A stretch of 47,057 nt of DNA from UBA2108 sp002713215 (GCA_937891015.1 CALAPY010000084.1:1-47057), one strand, 5' to 3'. Shown: positions 17,329-27,084, numbered from the stretch's first letter. Translations and numbers: made by a program. The notes: a model not told the origin generated them from the letters alone.

Positions 17329-18585
17329 TTACAGCCCTAACAATACCTCTTCAGGAGACTTCGCACCGAACATTAGTTTCAGCGGGTTCTCAATCATTTC
17401 CTTTACTTTATATAGAAACGAAACAGATTCTTTTCCATCAATAATTCTGTGATCGTAGGATAACGCAATATACATTACCGGCCGAATAACCACCTCTCCA
17501 TTTACAGCAATGGGTCGCTCAACAATGTTATGCATTCCTAAAATTGCTGACTGCGGCGGATTAATAATTGGTGTGCTCAACATCGATCCAAATACGCCTC
17601 CATTTGTTATGGTAAACGTACCTCCAGTCATTTCATCAATGCCCAATTTTCCATCTCGGGCACGAATAGCCAGTCGTTTAATTTCAGCTTCTATTTCCGC
17701 CAAACTCATTTGCTCAGCATTACGAACCACCGGCACCATTAAGCCTTTAGGAGAACTAACCGCAATTCCAATGTCTGCGTAATCGTAGGTAACAATTTCG
17801 TTGCCATCGATCATTCCGTTTACTGATGGGAATAAATTTAAAGCCTCAGTACATGCTTTGGTAAAAAAGGACATAAACCCAAGATTTACTCCGTGTTTTT
17901 CACGAAACGCTTCTTTGTGTTTTTTGCGAAGGTCCATCACAAAACTCATATCTACTTCATTAAAAGTAGTGAGCATAGCAGTCTCTTGTTTCACTGAAAC
18001 CAACCGTTGCGCAACCTTCCTTCTGAGCATAGACATTTTTTGCCTACTCTCATTTCGGGTTCCTCCCCAGCCCTGCATTGCCTCAGAGACATCAATTCCA
18101 CCTGAAATATAAGCTTCAACATCACCTTTGGTGATGCGTCCATTAGTACCAGAGCCCTTAATAGATGAAGCTTTTATATCATTTTCTTTTATCATTTCAC
18201 GGGCCACCGGTGTAGCTTTAGCATCCACCACTACTTCTTTAGTAGCAGGTTTTGATGCTTCTTCCTTTTTCTGCGTATCGCCAGCAGCTTTAGCGGAGGC
18301 ACCAGATTCTTCTTTTGGTTCCTCAACCTTAGGTTTGGCGGTACCCTTTACACTAGTATCTATCGAGCATACAACACTTCCAACCTCCACTGCATCACCT
18401 TCTTCGGCAATAAGTTTAATGGCTCCCGAAAACTCGGCATTTAGCTCAAGGGTGGCTTTGTCTGAATCAATTTCGGCAATCGCCTGATCCTGCTCTACGT
18501 ATTCACCATCTTGAACCAACCAGGATGCAATTTCAACTTCTGTAATTGATTCTCCCGGGCTGGGTATTTTCATTTCTTTTACCAT
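17329..18585 (-). CDS. odhB: Dihydrolipoyllysine-residue succinyltransferase (2-oxoglutarate dehydrogenase E2)
   Basis: 418 residues. The N-terminal lipoyl domain has the lipoylated lysine in DSDKATLEL (Lys43). An Ala/Glu/Lys-rich flexible linker (about 78-115) leads to the E3/E1-binding domain, TPVAREMIKENDI through GRITKGDVEAYI. The catalytic trimer-forming domain has the active-site YDHRIIDG (His379, Asp383). It transfers the succinyl group to CoA in the TCA cycle. A single lipoyl domain is the usual arrangement for this E2. It lies 23 bp after sucA on the same strand, so the two form an operon. The E3 lipoamide dehydrogenase is not in the window. Confidence 0.96.
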   Translation of the reverse strand: MVKEMKIPSPGESITEVEIASWLVQDGEYVEQDQAIAEIDSDKATLELNAEFSGAIKLIAEEGDAVEVGSVVCSIDTSVKGTAKPKVEEPKEESGASAKAAGDTQKKEEASKPATKEVVVDAKATPVAREMIKENDIKASSIKGSGTNGRITKGDVEAYISGGIDVSEAMQGWGGTRNESRQKMSMLRRKVAQRLVSVKQETAMLTTFNEVDMSFVMDLRKKHKEAFREKHGVNLGFMSFFTKACTEALNLFPSVNGMIDGNEIVTYDYADIGIAVSSPKGLMVPVVRNAEQMSLAEIEAEIKRLAIRARDGKLGIDEMTGGTFTITNGGVFGSMLSTPIINPPQSAILGMHNIVERPIAVNGEVVIRPVMYIALSYDHRIIDGKESVSFLYKVKEMIENPLKLMFGAKSPEEVLLGL

Positions 18586-18608
18586 CCTATTCTAATTCCG
18601 TTTTCAGA

Positions 18609-21317
18609 TTATTTAAAAACTTCATCCATAACTTGCGCATACCTGGAAGCATGCCTTTTGCTTGACCCCGTTGCAGGTGAAGCCGAACTTTTTCTACTGA
18701 TAAGCTCCAGGTTTACTTTTGGAAACCTTCTTAAAATAAAGGACCACGGCCCCATATTTTCAGGTTCTTCCTGTACCCAATACGAATTCTTAACCTTCTT
18801 GTATTTCTCCAACACCACATCCAAATGATCGTAAGGGACCGGGTAAAGCTGCTCCATTCGAATAAATGCTATGTTGTTTACTCCTCTTTTTTCCCTTTCC
18901 TCAATTAAATCGTAATAGATTTTCCCTGTACAAAACATCACCTTTTCCACTTTCTTGGGATCAGCATAGGGATCATCCATAACTTCCTGAAAACCGCCCT
19001 TGGTAAAATCTTCAATCGCCGAAACACACTTTGGATGGCGAAGTAAGCTTTTGGGTGTAAATACAATTAAAGGCTTTCTAATGGGCCTGTGTAATTGCCT
19101 TCTTAACACGTGAAAAAAGTTTGCGGGAGTGGTACAGTTGGTAACCTGAATATTATTTTCTGCGGCCGCTTGAAGAAAACGCTCAACCCTGGCGGATGAA
19201 TGTTCGGCGCCCTGCCCTTCATATCCATGTGGAAGAAGCATTACCAACCCATTCATAACCTTCCACTTGTCTTCCCCTGGCGTAATAAACTGATCCACAA
19301 TAATTTGTGCGCCATTAAAGAAGTCCCCAAACTGAGCTTCCCAAATGGGTAAGGTATTGGGCAATGCTAATGCATAGCCGTATTCAAATCCCAATACACC
19401 GTACTCGGAAAGAAAGCTATTGTAGATGTCGAATTTTGAATTTTTCTTCTGTACAGACCTTAAGGAAACATATTCTTCTTCAGAATCTTCCACTTTTAAA
19501 ACCGCATGACGATGAGAAAAAGTTCCTCTTTCTACGTCCTGTCCACTCACACGAACACTAAACCCTTCGTCCAGGAGAGTTGCATAAGCCATAAGCTCTC
19601 CCATTGCCCAATCCAACGAGGTGCCCTCTTGAAGCATTGTCTTTCGGGCTCCTATTAATCGAACCACCTTTCTAAGGAAAGACTTGCCTTCGGGAAGGTT
19701 GGTGATCTTCTCCCCTAATTCAAGAAACTTTTTCTTGCTTACTCCTGTTTTCGGCGATATTTTAAAATCATCAAGGTCAGCTTCTTTTAGCCCCGTCCAT
19801 GCTTCTTCCAAAAAAGAAGTTATAACTGCGAGGTCATTTTGACGAGATCGACTTAAGTCATCTTCCAGCATGGCTTTAAAGTCCTGTTCTAATTTGCTCT
19901 GCTCGTCTTTGCCGACCACTTTTTCATTTATAAGTGTTTCGAGATAAATATCTCTTGGGTTGGGATGCTTGGCAATAGCCTTGTACAACAATGGCTGTGT
20001 AAAACGAGGCTCATCGCCTTCGTTGTGCCCATACTTTCTATAGCAAAGGAGGTCGATAAATACGTCCTTGTGGTATTTCTGACGGTACTCCAATGCTAGC
20101 TTTATCGTATGAACCACTGCCTCCACATCGTCACCGTTAACATGAAAAACAGGGCTTAAAGTTACCTTTCCAACATCGGTACAATAAGTACTTGACCTTC
20201 CGTCGATGTAGTTGGTTGTAAACCCAATTTGGTTGTTTATTACAATGTGAATTGTTCCTCCGGTTCGATAACCGTCAAGGCCTGCCATTTGTATCACCTC
20301 ATACACAACACCTTGCCCGGAAATGGAAGCATCCCCATGAATTAGAATAGGGCATATTTTGGTTTCATCGTTTAGGTAATCATCAATTTTAGCTCTTGCA
20401 ATTCCTCCTACTACCGGGTCTACTGCCTCAAGGTGTGAAGGGTTTGGCGCTAGGGTCATCAATACTTTTTTCCCCCTGTCGGTAGTTACATCGCATGAAT
20501 ACCCCAAATGGTATTTCACGTCACCATCAAACAGATTGTCCTCATACTCCTTACCCTCAAATTCAGTAAAAATGGCTTCGTACGATTTATTAAAAATATT
20601 GGCCAATACATTTAACCGACCTCTATGTGACATTCCAAGAACAAATTCTTGAATACCATTTTCCGCACCATGCTCAACTACAGTATTAAGCGCAGGAATA
20701 AGCGCCTCTCCTCCTTCCAGTGAAAAACGTTTTTGACCCACAAATTTTTTGTGCAGGAAGCTTTCGAATCCCACCGCCTGGTTTAGCTTTTTAAGAATCT
20801 CAAGTTTTTCGGTTTTATTAAAGTCTGGTGTGTTCTTTGTTGGCTCAATTTTGCTTTTAATCCAATCTATAACCTCAGGCTGTCGAATGTACGTGTACTC
20901 AATACCAATTGAAGTACAATACGTTTGGTCGAGATGCTCAATGATATTCTTAAGCTTGGTTTTACCCAATCCAATTTCAGCTCCGGCATTAAATTCAACT
21001 TCCAAATCACCTTTATCCAGACCAAAATTTTCAATGTCCAGTGTTGGTGAATATTTTCTTCTTGTCCTAACGGGATTAGTTTTTGTAAACAAATGGCCTC
21101 TTGAGCGATAGTCGTTAATCAGATTAATGACTTTGAATTCCTTCTGAAAATTTTGTGGTATTTCACCGGCATCTTCAAAATCAGTTTTAGAGAATTCGAA
21201 GCCTTCAAAAAATTTTTTCCACCCAAAATCTACACTCTCGGGATCTTGAAGGTATTGCTCGTATAGGCTATTAACGGCATTTACATCACCATTGCCTACG
21301 TATGAAAATTTATCCAT
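18609..21317 (-). CDS. sucA: 2-oxoglutarate dehydrogenase E1 component
   Basis: 902 residues, the standard length. It starts with the E2-interacting segment MDKFSYVGNGDVNAVNSLYE and YLQDPESVDFGWKKFFEGF. The thiamine-diphosphate region contains GMSHRGRLNVLANI, HGDASISGQGVVYE and INNQIGFTT. Further conserved segments are RYGHNEGDEPRFTQP (here CYRKYGHNEGDEP) and, near the end, VQEEPENMGPW. It decarboxylates 2-oxoglutarate and passes the succinyl group to OdhB encoded just downstream. A near-consensus Bacteroidota promoter lies about 25 bp upstream of the start. Confidence 0.97.
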   Translation of the reverse strand: MDKFSYVGNGDVNAVNSLYEQYLQDPESVDFGWKKFFEGFEFSKTDFEDAGEIPQNFQKEFKVINLINDYRSRGHLFTKTNPVRTRRKYSPTLDIENFGLDKGDLEVEFNAGAEIGLGKTKLKNIIEHLDQTYCTSIGIEYTYIRQPEVIDWIKSKIEPTKNTPDFNKTEKLEILKKLNQAVGFESFLHKKFVGQKRFSLEGGEALIPALNTVVEHGAENGIQEFVLGMSHRGRLNVLANIFNKSYEAIFTEFEGKEYEDNLFDGDVKYHLGYSCDVTTDRGKKVLMTLAPNPSHLEAVDPVVGGIARAKIDDYLNDETKICPILIHGDASISGQGVVYEVIQMAGLDGYRTGGTIHIVINNQIGFTTNYIDGRSSTYCTDVGKVTLSPVFHVNGDDVEAVVHTIKLALEYRQKYHKDVFIDLLCYRKYGHNEGDEPRFTQPLLYKAIAKHPNPRDIYLETLINEKVVGKDEQSKLEQDFKAMLEDDLSRSRQNDLAVITSFLEEAWTGLKEADLDDFKISPKTGVSKKKFLELGEKITNLPEGKSFLRKVVRLIGARKTMLQEGTSLDWAMGELMAYATLLDEGFSVRVSGQDVERGTFSHRHAVLKVEDSEEEYVSLRSVQKKNSKFDIYNSFLSEYGVLGFEYGYALALPNTLPIWEAQFGDFFNGAQIIVDQFITPGEDKWKVMNGLVMLLPHGYEGQGAEHSSARVERFLQAAAENNIQVTNCTTPANFFHVLRRQLHRPIRKPLIVFTPKSLLRHPKCVSAIEDFTKGGFQEVMDDPYADPKKVEKVMFCTGKIYYDLIEEREKRGVNNIAFIRMEQLYPVPYDHLDVVLEKYKKVKNSYWVQEEPENMGPWSFILRRFPKVNLELISRKSSASPATGSSKRHASRYAQVMDEVFK

Positions 21318-21341
21318 GAAACGCGTTCAAAATTTGGAGAG

Positions 21342-21370
21342 CAAAACTACAATTTTCTTGAACCGTTCAA
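21342..21370 (-). promoter_or_regulatory. sucA-odhB promoter
   Basis: On the minus strand TTG (21370-21368) is separated by 18 bases from TAGTTTTG (21349-21342), matching TTG-N19-TAnnTTTG closely. The predicted start point gives a leader of roughly 20 bases before the sucA ATG at 21317. Confidence 0.65.
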
Positions 21371-21532
21371 TGGTTTAATTTCTACTTCAAATGTCCTGTT
21401 TGTCGTGAATTGTTCCAGCTTTTGCTCCAAACGTTAGTCATTCAAAGCCATCTATTTAATAACTCTTCAGACTGGAGCAGTTTCCCTAATGGTGTCTAAT
21501 AATTAATCATATTTGCCAAATTATAGAATCAA

Positions 21533-22291
21533 ATGACTAAGATCTCTGCCGTAATAATCACATTGAACGAGGAGAAAAACATTGAGCGATGTGTTTTAGC
21601 TGCTCAAAAAGTTGCGGATGAGGTAATCATTTTAGATTCGAACTCTACAGACAATACTGTTGAATTAGCCAACCAACTGAACTGTGTGGTTGTTCAGCAA
21701 GTTTGGCTGGGTTATAGTGCACAGAAGAACAAAGCCAATGCATTAGCCAAACACGACTTCATCTTGTCTCTTGATGCGGATGAAGAATTGGATCAAACGT
21801 TGATCAATGCAATTCTTGAAGAAAAAAGCAAAGGACTCACTTGTGCATACTCTTTTAATCGACTGACTAATTATTGCGGGCATTGGATTCACCATAGCGG
21901 TTGGTATCCGGATAAAAAGACGCGAATTTTTCCGAAGGAGGGTACCCAATGGGAGGGTGAATTTGTGCATGAAACCTTAAAGCTGCCTAACGGTTGCACA
22001 ACCGTTCACCTGGATGGAGATTTAAATCATTATTCCTATAACTCTTATGACGAGCACAGGAAAAGAGCGGAAGGTTATGTGAAATTAAGTGCCGAAAGCC
22101 TGTTTGAAAGAGGCAAACAAGTTGGACTTTTTAAACCTTATTTAAGTGGAATAGCAAAGTTTATTAGCATGTACCTTTTCAATCTTGGGTTTTTGGATGG
22201 AAAAATGGGTGTAATGATAGCCTGGATATCAGCTGAAGCTAGTGTAAAAAAATACCTGATCTTGAAACAAATGAATAAGGACCGAAAATGA
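21533..22291 (+). CDS. Family 2 glycosyltransferase, LPS-core (WaaE/KdtX) type
   Basis: A 252-residue GT-A glycosyltransferase. The N-terminus ISAVIITLNEEKNIERCV and DEVIILDSNSTDNT bind the nucleotide sugar. SLDADEEL supplies the metal-binding DxD. The YSAQKNKANALA and GWYPDKKTRIF segments resemble the WaaE/KdtX group that adds glucose or heptose to the lipopolysaccharide core. It overlaps the next glycosyltransferase start by 4 bp and probably acts on the cytoplasmic face of the inner membrane in surface-glycan synthesis. Confidence 0.9.
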   Translation: MTKISAVIITLNEEKNIERCVLAAQKVADEVIILDSNSTDNTVELANQLNCVVVQQVWLGYSAQKNKANALAKHDFILSLDADEELDQTLINAILEEKSKGLTCAYSFNRLTNYCGHWIHHSGWYPDKKTRIFPKEGTQWEGEFVHETLKLPNGCTTVHLDGDLNHYSYNSYDEHRKRAEGYVKLSAESLFERGKQVGLFKPYLSGIAKFISMYLFNLGFLDGKMGVMIAWISAEASVKKYLILKQMNKDRK

Positions 22292-23340
22292 AATCTGTGT
22301 TGATAGACACATATAAAATTAAAAACCTTAATTCAGGCCTTGGTCAGTTTTCTCTCAATTTTGTAAATACACTTGCCCAATTGGCTCCTGAACATTGGGA
22401 GATAAATTGTTTGGTCCCTGATAAAAATGAAGACCAACTGAATACTCGGATCAGGCAAAGCAAGGCAAGTTTTGTAAATCGAGTGTTTTCCAATGCTAGA
22501 AAATTTGACCTTTGGCACAGCCTCCATCAATTTCCTTCTCACCTCCCAAACAAAGCTTCCAAACAAATTTTGACGATACACGATCTCAACTTTTTAGTAG
22601 AAAAGTCAGGAGGAAAAAGAGCCAAGTACTTAAAACAATTACAGAAGGGGGTTGATAGTGCCGATGTGATTACTACCATTTCTAATTATTCAAAACAGGA
22701 AATAGAATCGCACCTTGATCTAAAAGGAAAAGAAGTAAGAATGATCTACAATGGTGTTTCAATAGAACAACATGTCGATTCAATTAAACCCAAATACATA
22801 GGTGATAAAAAGTTTTTCTTCTCGATTGGAATCTTAAGCAGAAAAAAGAATTTTCATACGCTTCTCAGCGTTGCCAGGCAGCTGGAAGACTCGGTATTAG
22901 TGTTAGCGGGAAATCATGAAACCAGCTATGGCAATGAAATTAAATCGTTAATCAAAGAAATGCAATTGGAAGAAAAAGTGATTCTCCCGGGAATGATTAG
23001 TGAATCGGACAAAAACTGGCTGTATGCAAATTGTGAAGCATTATTCTTCCCTTCCATGGCTGAAGGATTTGGTCTCCCGGTTATTGAAGCAATGATGTAT
23101 GGTAAGCCTGTCTTTTTAAGCCGGTATGGAAGTCTGCCGGAAATAGGAGGCAAACTTGCCTTTTACTTTGATGACTTCTCTGAAGAAATAATGATTTCCA
23201 CGATAAAAAATGGCCTAAGCGATATTAAAAACAACCCGAAAAAATTTAAACAGGACTGTATAAACTATAGCAATAAGTTTAGCTGGGAATCTTGCATCAA
23301 CCAATACATTGACCTCTATACCGAAGTTCTCAATCCCTGA
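22288..23340 (+). CDS. Family 4 (GT-B) glycosyltransferase
   Basis: A 350-residue GT-B glycosyltransferase. The N-terminal acceptor half includes ILTIHDLNFLVEKSG. The C-terminal donor half has SIGILSRKKNFHTLL, and the nucleotide-sugar-binding stretch is PSMAEGFGLPVIEAMMYGKP with the conserved E-x7-E pattern. The donor and acceptor are not determinable. It is translationally coupled to the preceding GT2 gene. Its 3' end overlaps the convergent O-antigen ligase-like gene by 11 bp. Together the three genes suggest a small lipopolysaccharide or surface-glycan locus. Confidence 0.9.
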   Translation: MKSVLIDTYKIKNLNSGLGQFSLNFVNTLAQLAPEHWEINCLVPDKNEDQLNTRIRQSKASFVNRVFSNARKFDLWHSLHQFPSHLPNKASKQILTIHDLNFLVEKSGGKRAKYLKQLQKGVDSADVITTISNYSKQEIESHLDLKGKEVRMIYNGVSIEQHVDSIKPKYIGDKKFFFSIGILSRKKNFHTLLSVARQLEDSVLVLAGNHETSYGNEIKSLIKEMQLEEKVILPGMISESDKNWLYANCEALFFPSMAEGFGLPVIEAMMYGKPVFLSRYGSLPEIGGKLAFYFDDFSEEIMISTIKNGLSDIKNNPKKFKQDCINYSNKFSWESCINQYIDLYTEVLNP

Positions 23341-24922
23341 TTTCAGCACTTGGAACATCTTCATGCCTTAAGCCTATGGTGTACAGCCCCATGAATGCAA
23401 TAAAGAAACTTGCACCAATCTGTGTCTCCAGGGTATCTTCGGTTATCATTGACAGAGTAACTATAATAAAAAATGACACTCCAACAATATCCTTTTTTAA
23501 GGCCTCATAGCTTTGTAATAGCACAATTAGAAACCACACCAACCCAATAAAACCGAAATAAACAAAGAAAGTGATGTATTGATTGTGGGGCTTGCTTCGA
23601 TACTTTTCATTCAATACGGAATTTGATTCTGTGTAAGCCAAATTCAGTTCGTCTTTAAGGTCGCCGGCACCCACACCAATCAGCCAATTTTTATTGATAA
23701 CATGCTTTGCTGCTTTCCAAAACTCAATTCGCTGAGCAACCGAATTTCCAGAGGGGTTGTCCTTATTAACCAAATAATTGTGAAGCTCCCAGGCAGTTTC
23801 ATAGATCCGTTTAGACAACCCTTTATTGGTCATGAATCGATAATTGGTCACCCCATTTTCTATCGCTTCTATTTCGTCTTCACTTAAAGCCTCAACACCA
23901 TATCTGTCTTTCCTGATATTCTTAGAGGTAAGAAAGCGAATAAGCGTCACCCGTATTGGCTGCCCGGTAAGTTCTTTTTCCTTGTATTTAATTTCAGATC
24001 TCTTATCCCAGGCAATTTCCATTTCATATTCACTCAGAAAGTCCCAAACTCGGTTTCCGTTTTCCAATTGCAAAATTTCAGGATGGTAATCGTATTTTCC
24101 ACCATTCGCCGATCTTTCTACTCGTTCACTGTAGTCAACAACATTGGGAAATATAAAGGTCTTAACGAAAGAGTATACATAGAGCCCAATTAATGCAGAA
24201 ATAGCAATTGGAAGAACCAAGGCAACCAGCTTAAAAAGTTTTCGATTCTGACTAAATAGGTGGAGTTCCAGAATAATAAAAAGGGCGATTATAAAAACCA
24301 CAATACCGGTTAACATTTTCAGCGAGATCATATAGGCCAGAAACACCATTGCTATTATAAGTAATGCTGATTTATATGCCCAATTTTGGCGTGTTGTAAT
24401 TGCTTCATACCCCAGCATAATTGAGCCAAGTGCCAGCATAAGCGACAACCGAATATGACTTACAAACCTAGAAGCATTTCTGGGGTCAAACGCAAGGTTG
24501 TCTTTTTCTACATAATACAAATAGTAAGAAGCCCCAATTGAAATAATAAGCCCCAAAATAAAGAAGCCCGCAATTATTTTATACTCTTTCGTCGATAGTT
24601 TAGGAATGGAGGCAAAGAAGAACGGGACCAGTAATAATGGTAGTTTTATTCTTAATTCGTCCAATGCATCTCCAAAATTGGAAGTATAGAGCAGGCTTAC
24701 AATGTGAAGTAAATAAAGCAAAGCAAAAAGCCAGAAATACTTATTACCCGCAACCCTTTTTAATTTTTGAATATAATCTCTTTCTACAAGCCAGATCAGC
24801 CCTAAAAAAAACTGTGAAATACTTAAGACATAAACTGAAACAGGAAGGCAGAAAAAAAGTGCCGAAAAGCCAAGAATATATAAGTTCCTATACGTGAAGT
24901 ACTGCGCAATCATCTTCAACAA
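23330..24922 (-). CDS. O-antigen ligase/polymerase-like (Wzy_C) membrane protein
   Basis: 530 residues with roughly ten to twelve membrane helices. A large hydrophilic stretch (about residues 255-400) precedes the conserved RIEFWKAAKHVI and LIGVGAGDLKDEL motifs, which fit the Wzy_C/WaaL ligase family periplasmic loop. The sequence HNQYITFFVYFGFIGLVWF follows, as is typical. Such proteins ligate or polymerise lipid-linked glycans on the periplasmic side. The periplasmic region is longer than in compact WaaL proteins because of about 100 extra charged residues before the motif. It is convergent with and partly overlaps the GT4 gene. Confidence 0.85.
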   Translation of the reverse strand: MLKMIAQYFTYRNLYILGFSALFFCLPVSVYVLSISQFFLGLIWLVERDYIQKLKRVAGNKYFWLFALLYLLHIVSLLYTSNFGDALDELRIKLPLLLVPFFFASIPKLSTKEYKIIAGFFILGLIISIGASYYLYYVEKDNLAFDPRNASRFVSHIRLSLMLALGSIMLGYEAITTRQNWAYKSALLIIAMVFLAYMISLKMLTGIVVFIIALFIILELHLFSQNRKLFKLVALVLPIAISALIGLYVYSFVKTFIFPNVVDYSERVERSANGGKYDYHPEILQLENGNRVWDFLSEYEMEIAWDKRSEIKYKEKELTGQPIRVTLIRFLTSKNIRKDRYGVEALSEDEIEAIENGVTNYRFMTNKGLSKRIYETAWELHNYLVNKDNPSGNSVAQRIEFWKAAKHVINKNWLIGVGAGDLKDELNLAYTESNSVLNEKYRSKPHNQYITFFVYFGFIGLVWFLIVLLQSYEALKKDIVGVSFFIIVTLSMITEDTLETQIGASFFIAFMGLYTIGLRHEDVPSAEIRD

Positions 24923-24959
24923 TCATGGCCACAAACGTGGAAACAGCCAATATATTGAA

Positions 24960-26633
24960 TTAGTTCTTGCCCATTTTCTTTTTGGGCACAAAAGTTAAAA
25001 TGGAATTGTATTCCTTTGAATCATTCAATAACTCAACAGCTTTTAACAGTCGTTTATCTTTTGCCAGTTGATTCTCTACCCTGCCTGATTGAAAGTAGTA
25101 ACGGGAAACAATTTCGTTCTCTAGGATACTCTTAATTTCTTCTTTGTGTAAATCCAAATCATTCCTCTTGTTGTTTGCTAATTTTTGATCCATTGCCGTA
25201 AAAGAATCTTCTAACTTCTCATAGTACTTCTCCTCTTTTGATGCCTTTTTTAGCCTGCTCAACAATTTTTGACTATTGGTTTCATAATCGTAATCTTTTC
25301 CATCAAGAAACTTTATAAAATCTTCATACTCTGCATCGGTTAGCCTAAACTCCTTTGGGTTTATAATGCTGTCGTGAGAATAAAAGTATTTGGTTGCATA
25401 ATCGAAGATGTGGTTGTTCTGAATTAAACTTATAGTAACATGCGCACCTTCAGGTAAGTCAACCTGCACATCGGGTCTAATACCATGGCCCTCGAGTACC
25501 GGACGCTTGTTTTTAGTGTAAAATGGTTTTAAAAGTGAATCAGCCACCACCTGTGCCTTTCCATTCTTCTTGTTTCCATAATCCAATTCCTGGATACATC
25601 GACCACTTGGAATGTAATATTTTGCAACCGTAACTTTCAATTGAGAATTATAAGAAAGAGGTTTGGTTTGTTGCACCAACCCCTTTCCAAAAGATCTTTC
25701 ACCTACAATAACCGCCCGATCTAAATCTTGCAATGCTCCACTAACAATTTCGCTTGCAGAAGCAGAACCTCCATCAATTAATACAACCATGGGAATTTCA
25801 AGGTCCATGGGTGCATTAAGAGCTTTGTGACTCCTATCCCACTCCTTCAACTTTCCTTTGGTGTGGACGACCTCCTGTCCTCTTTCCACAAAGAAATTGA
25901 CAATGTTTACGGCCTCATTCAATAACCCACCGCCATTTCCCCGAAGGTCAATAATGAGTTTATCAATCTGCTCATCGCTTTTTAGACTTTTATAAGCTGC
26001 AGATAATTCTTTGCTTGCTGTCTCAGTAAAACCATTAAGCTTAATGTAGCCCACTCTAGGAGCTATTTCACCAAAATAAGGCACGTCTTTTATTTTAATG
26101 GTCTCTCTTTCTAATTCTTTTTCAAATGTTTCACCGTTTCGGTCAATGGACAACACCAATTTGGTTTTAGCCTGACCTTTGAGCATTTGACTGATCTCAT
26201 TGGTTGATTTTCCTACGGCATCTTTACCATCAATTGACAGAATAATATCTCCTGCATGTAGGTCAGCCTTGTAGGCCGGAAAACCCTCATAGGGCTCAGC
26301 AATAACAATATGCTCTCCTTTTTTTCGAATAAGCGAACCTATGCCCCCATACTGCCCTGTGGTTAAAAAACGGTAATCCTCAATATCAGATTCAGGGTAA
26401 TACACGGTGTAAGGATCCAGGGATCGAAGCATGGCATCTATGCTTGTTTTCATTAGCTCACCTGGCTTGGTGTCTTCAACGTAATAGATGTTCAACTGCT
26501 TGTAGACATTGGTAAATATGTCAAGGTTTTTAGATATTTCAAAATAGTTATCACTTACAGCACTGGTTAATACGACTCCACCTGCCAGAGCAATTCCAAG
26601 GATAATAAAACGAACTTTTTTAAACATATTCAA
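24960..26633 (-). CDS. S41 family C-terminal processing peptidase (CtpA-like)
   Basis: 557 residues. An N-terminal signal anchor (about residues 7-25) precedes a PDZ domain (about 95-170, with GGIGSLIR and HAGDIILSIDG). The S41 catalytic domain has DLRGNGGG, GGSASASEIVSGALQD with nucleophile Ser292, and SFGKGLVQ with general base Lys317, the usual 25-residue spacing. A long C-terminal helical extension (about 415-545) is rich in Lys/Glu/Leu. It should be a periplasmic protease that trims or degrades envelope proteins. It lies 5 bp downstream of rnpA. A second CtpA-like gene occurs at 36333-37937. Confidence 0.93.
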   Translation of the reverse strand: MNMFKKVRFIILGIALAGGVVLTSAVSDNYFEISKNLDIFTNVYKQLNIYYVEDTKPGELMKTSIDAMLRSLDPYTVYYPESDIEDYRFLTTGQYGGIGSLIRKKGEHIVIAEPYEGFPAYKADLHAGDIILSIDGKDAVGKSTNEISQMLKGQAKTKLVLSIDRNGETFEKELERETIKIKDVPYFGEIAPRVGYIKLNGFTETASKELSAAYKSLKSDEQIDKLIIDLRGNGGGLLNEAVNIVNFFVERGQEVVHTKGKLKEWDRSHKALNAPMDLEIPMVVLIDGGSASASEIVSGALQDLDRAVIVGERSFGKGLVQQTKPLSYNSQLKVTVAKYYIPSGRCIQELDYGNKKNGKAQVVADSLLKPFYTKNKRPVLEGHGIRPDVQVDLPEGAHVTISLIQNNHIFDYATKYFYSHDSIINPKEFRLTDAEYEDFIKFLDGKDYDYETNSQKLLSRLKKASKEEKYYEKLEDSFTAMDQKLANNKRNDLDLHKEEIKSILENEIVSRYYFQSGRVENQLAKDKRLLKAVELLNDSKEYNSILTFVPKKKMGKN

Positions 26634-26638
26634 GGAGA

Positions 26639-27034
26639 TTATTTGTGTGATTCTAAGTGCACATTCAGCTTGTGTAAAGATAGAGCTAATCTCTTTTGAA
26701 GTTCGTTAAAATCTCTTATTTCATCGTGAGCATATATGAATGAAAGCAGTAATTCCTTACCCTTATCCGGAAGTTCTAATTCATTCTTACTTTGCCTGTA
26801 AGCCTCTTTTATCCTTCTTCTAATCAGGTTGCGATCAACGGCTTTTTTAAATTTTCTTTTAGGAATTGAAACTAACAGCTTGGTTCTCGACTGCTCACTT
26901 CCAATGTCTTTTAACAAATACACCAACTTGAAAGGAAAACAAAAGAAAGACTGGCCTTCTCTAAACAAAAGGTCAACTTCTATTTTAGATTTTATTCTTT
27001 CCCTCTTTCCGAGGTTTTGTTTTACTGACAACAT
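26639..27034 (-). CDS. rnpA: Ribonuclease P protein component
   Basis: 131 residues from the ATG at 27034, giving MLSVKQNLGKRERIKSKIE with the usual basic N-terminus. The RNR-type motif appears as KFKKAVDRNLIRRRIKEAYR, the conserved RNase P protein signature that contacts the catalytic RNA and pre-tRNA leader. An in-frame ATG at 27055 lies inside the terminator hairpin of the preceding gene and is unlikely. The gene is not beside rpmH or dnaA as in many bacteria. Here it sits between hemD and an S41 peptidase. Confidence 0.94.
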   Translation of the reverse strand: MLSVKQNLGKRERIKSKIEVDLLFREGQSFFCFPFKLVYLLKDIGSEQSRTKLLVSIPKRKFKKAVDRNLIRRRIKEAYRQSKNELELPDKGKELLLSFIYAHDEIRDFNELQKRLALSLHKLNVHLESHK

Positions 27035-27035
27035 T

Positions 27036-27064
27036 GCAAAAAAAAAGGGTGACAAGCACCCTTT
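27036..27064 (-). terminator. Terminator between hemD and rnpA
   Basis: On the minus strand AAAGGGTG and CACCCTTT (27064-27057 and 27051-27044) form a stem around a five-base loop. A run of T continues the second arm and ends two bases before the CAATG of rnpA. It should terminate or attenuate transcription from hemD into rnpA. Confidence 0.7.
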
Positions 27065-27084
27065 AACAATTAAGTTCGCTAACT

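Noticed and set aside
17510..18487. Three consecutive open frames on the plus strand opposite odhB
   Set aside because: They are a codon-bias shadow of the conserved E2 gene, with no independent start signals or motifs.
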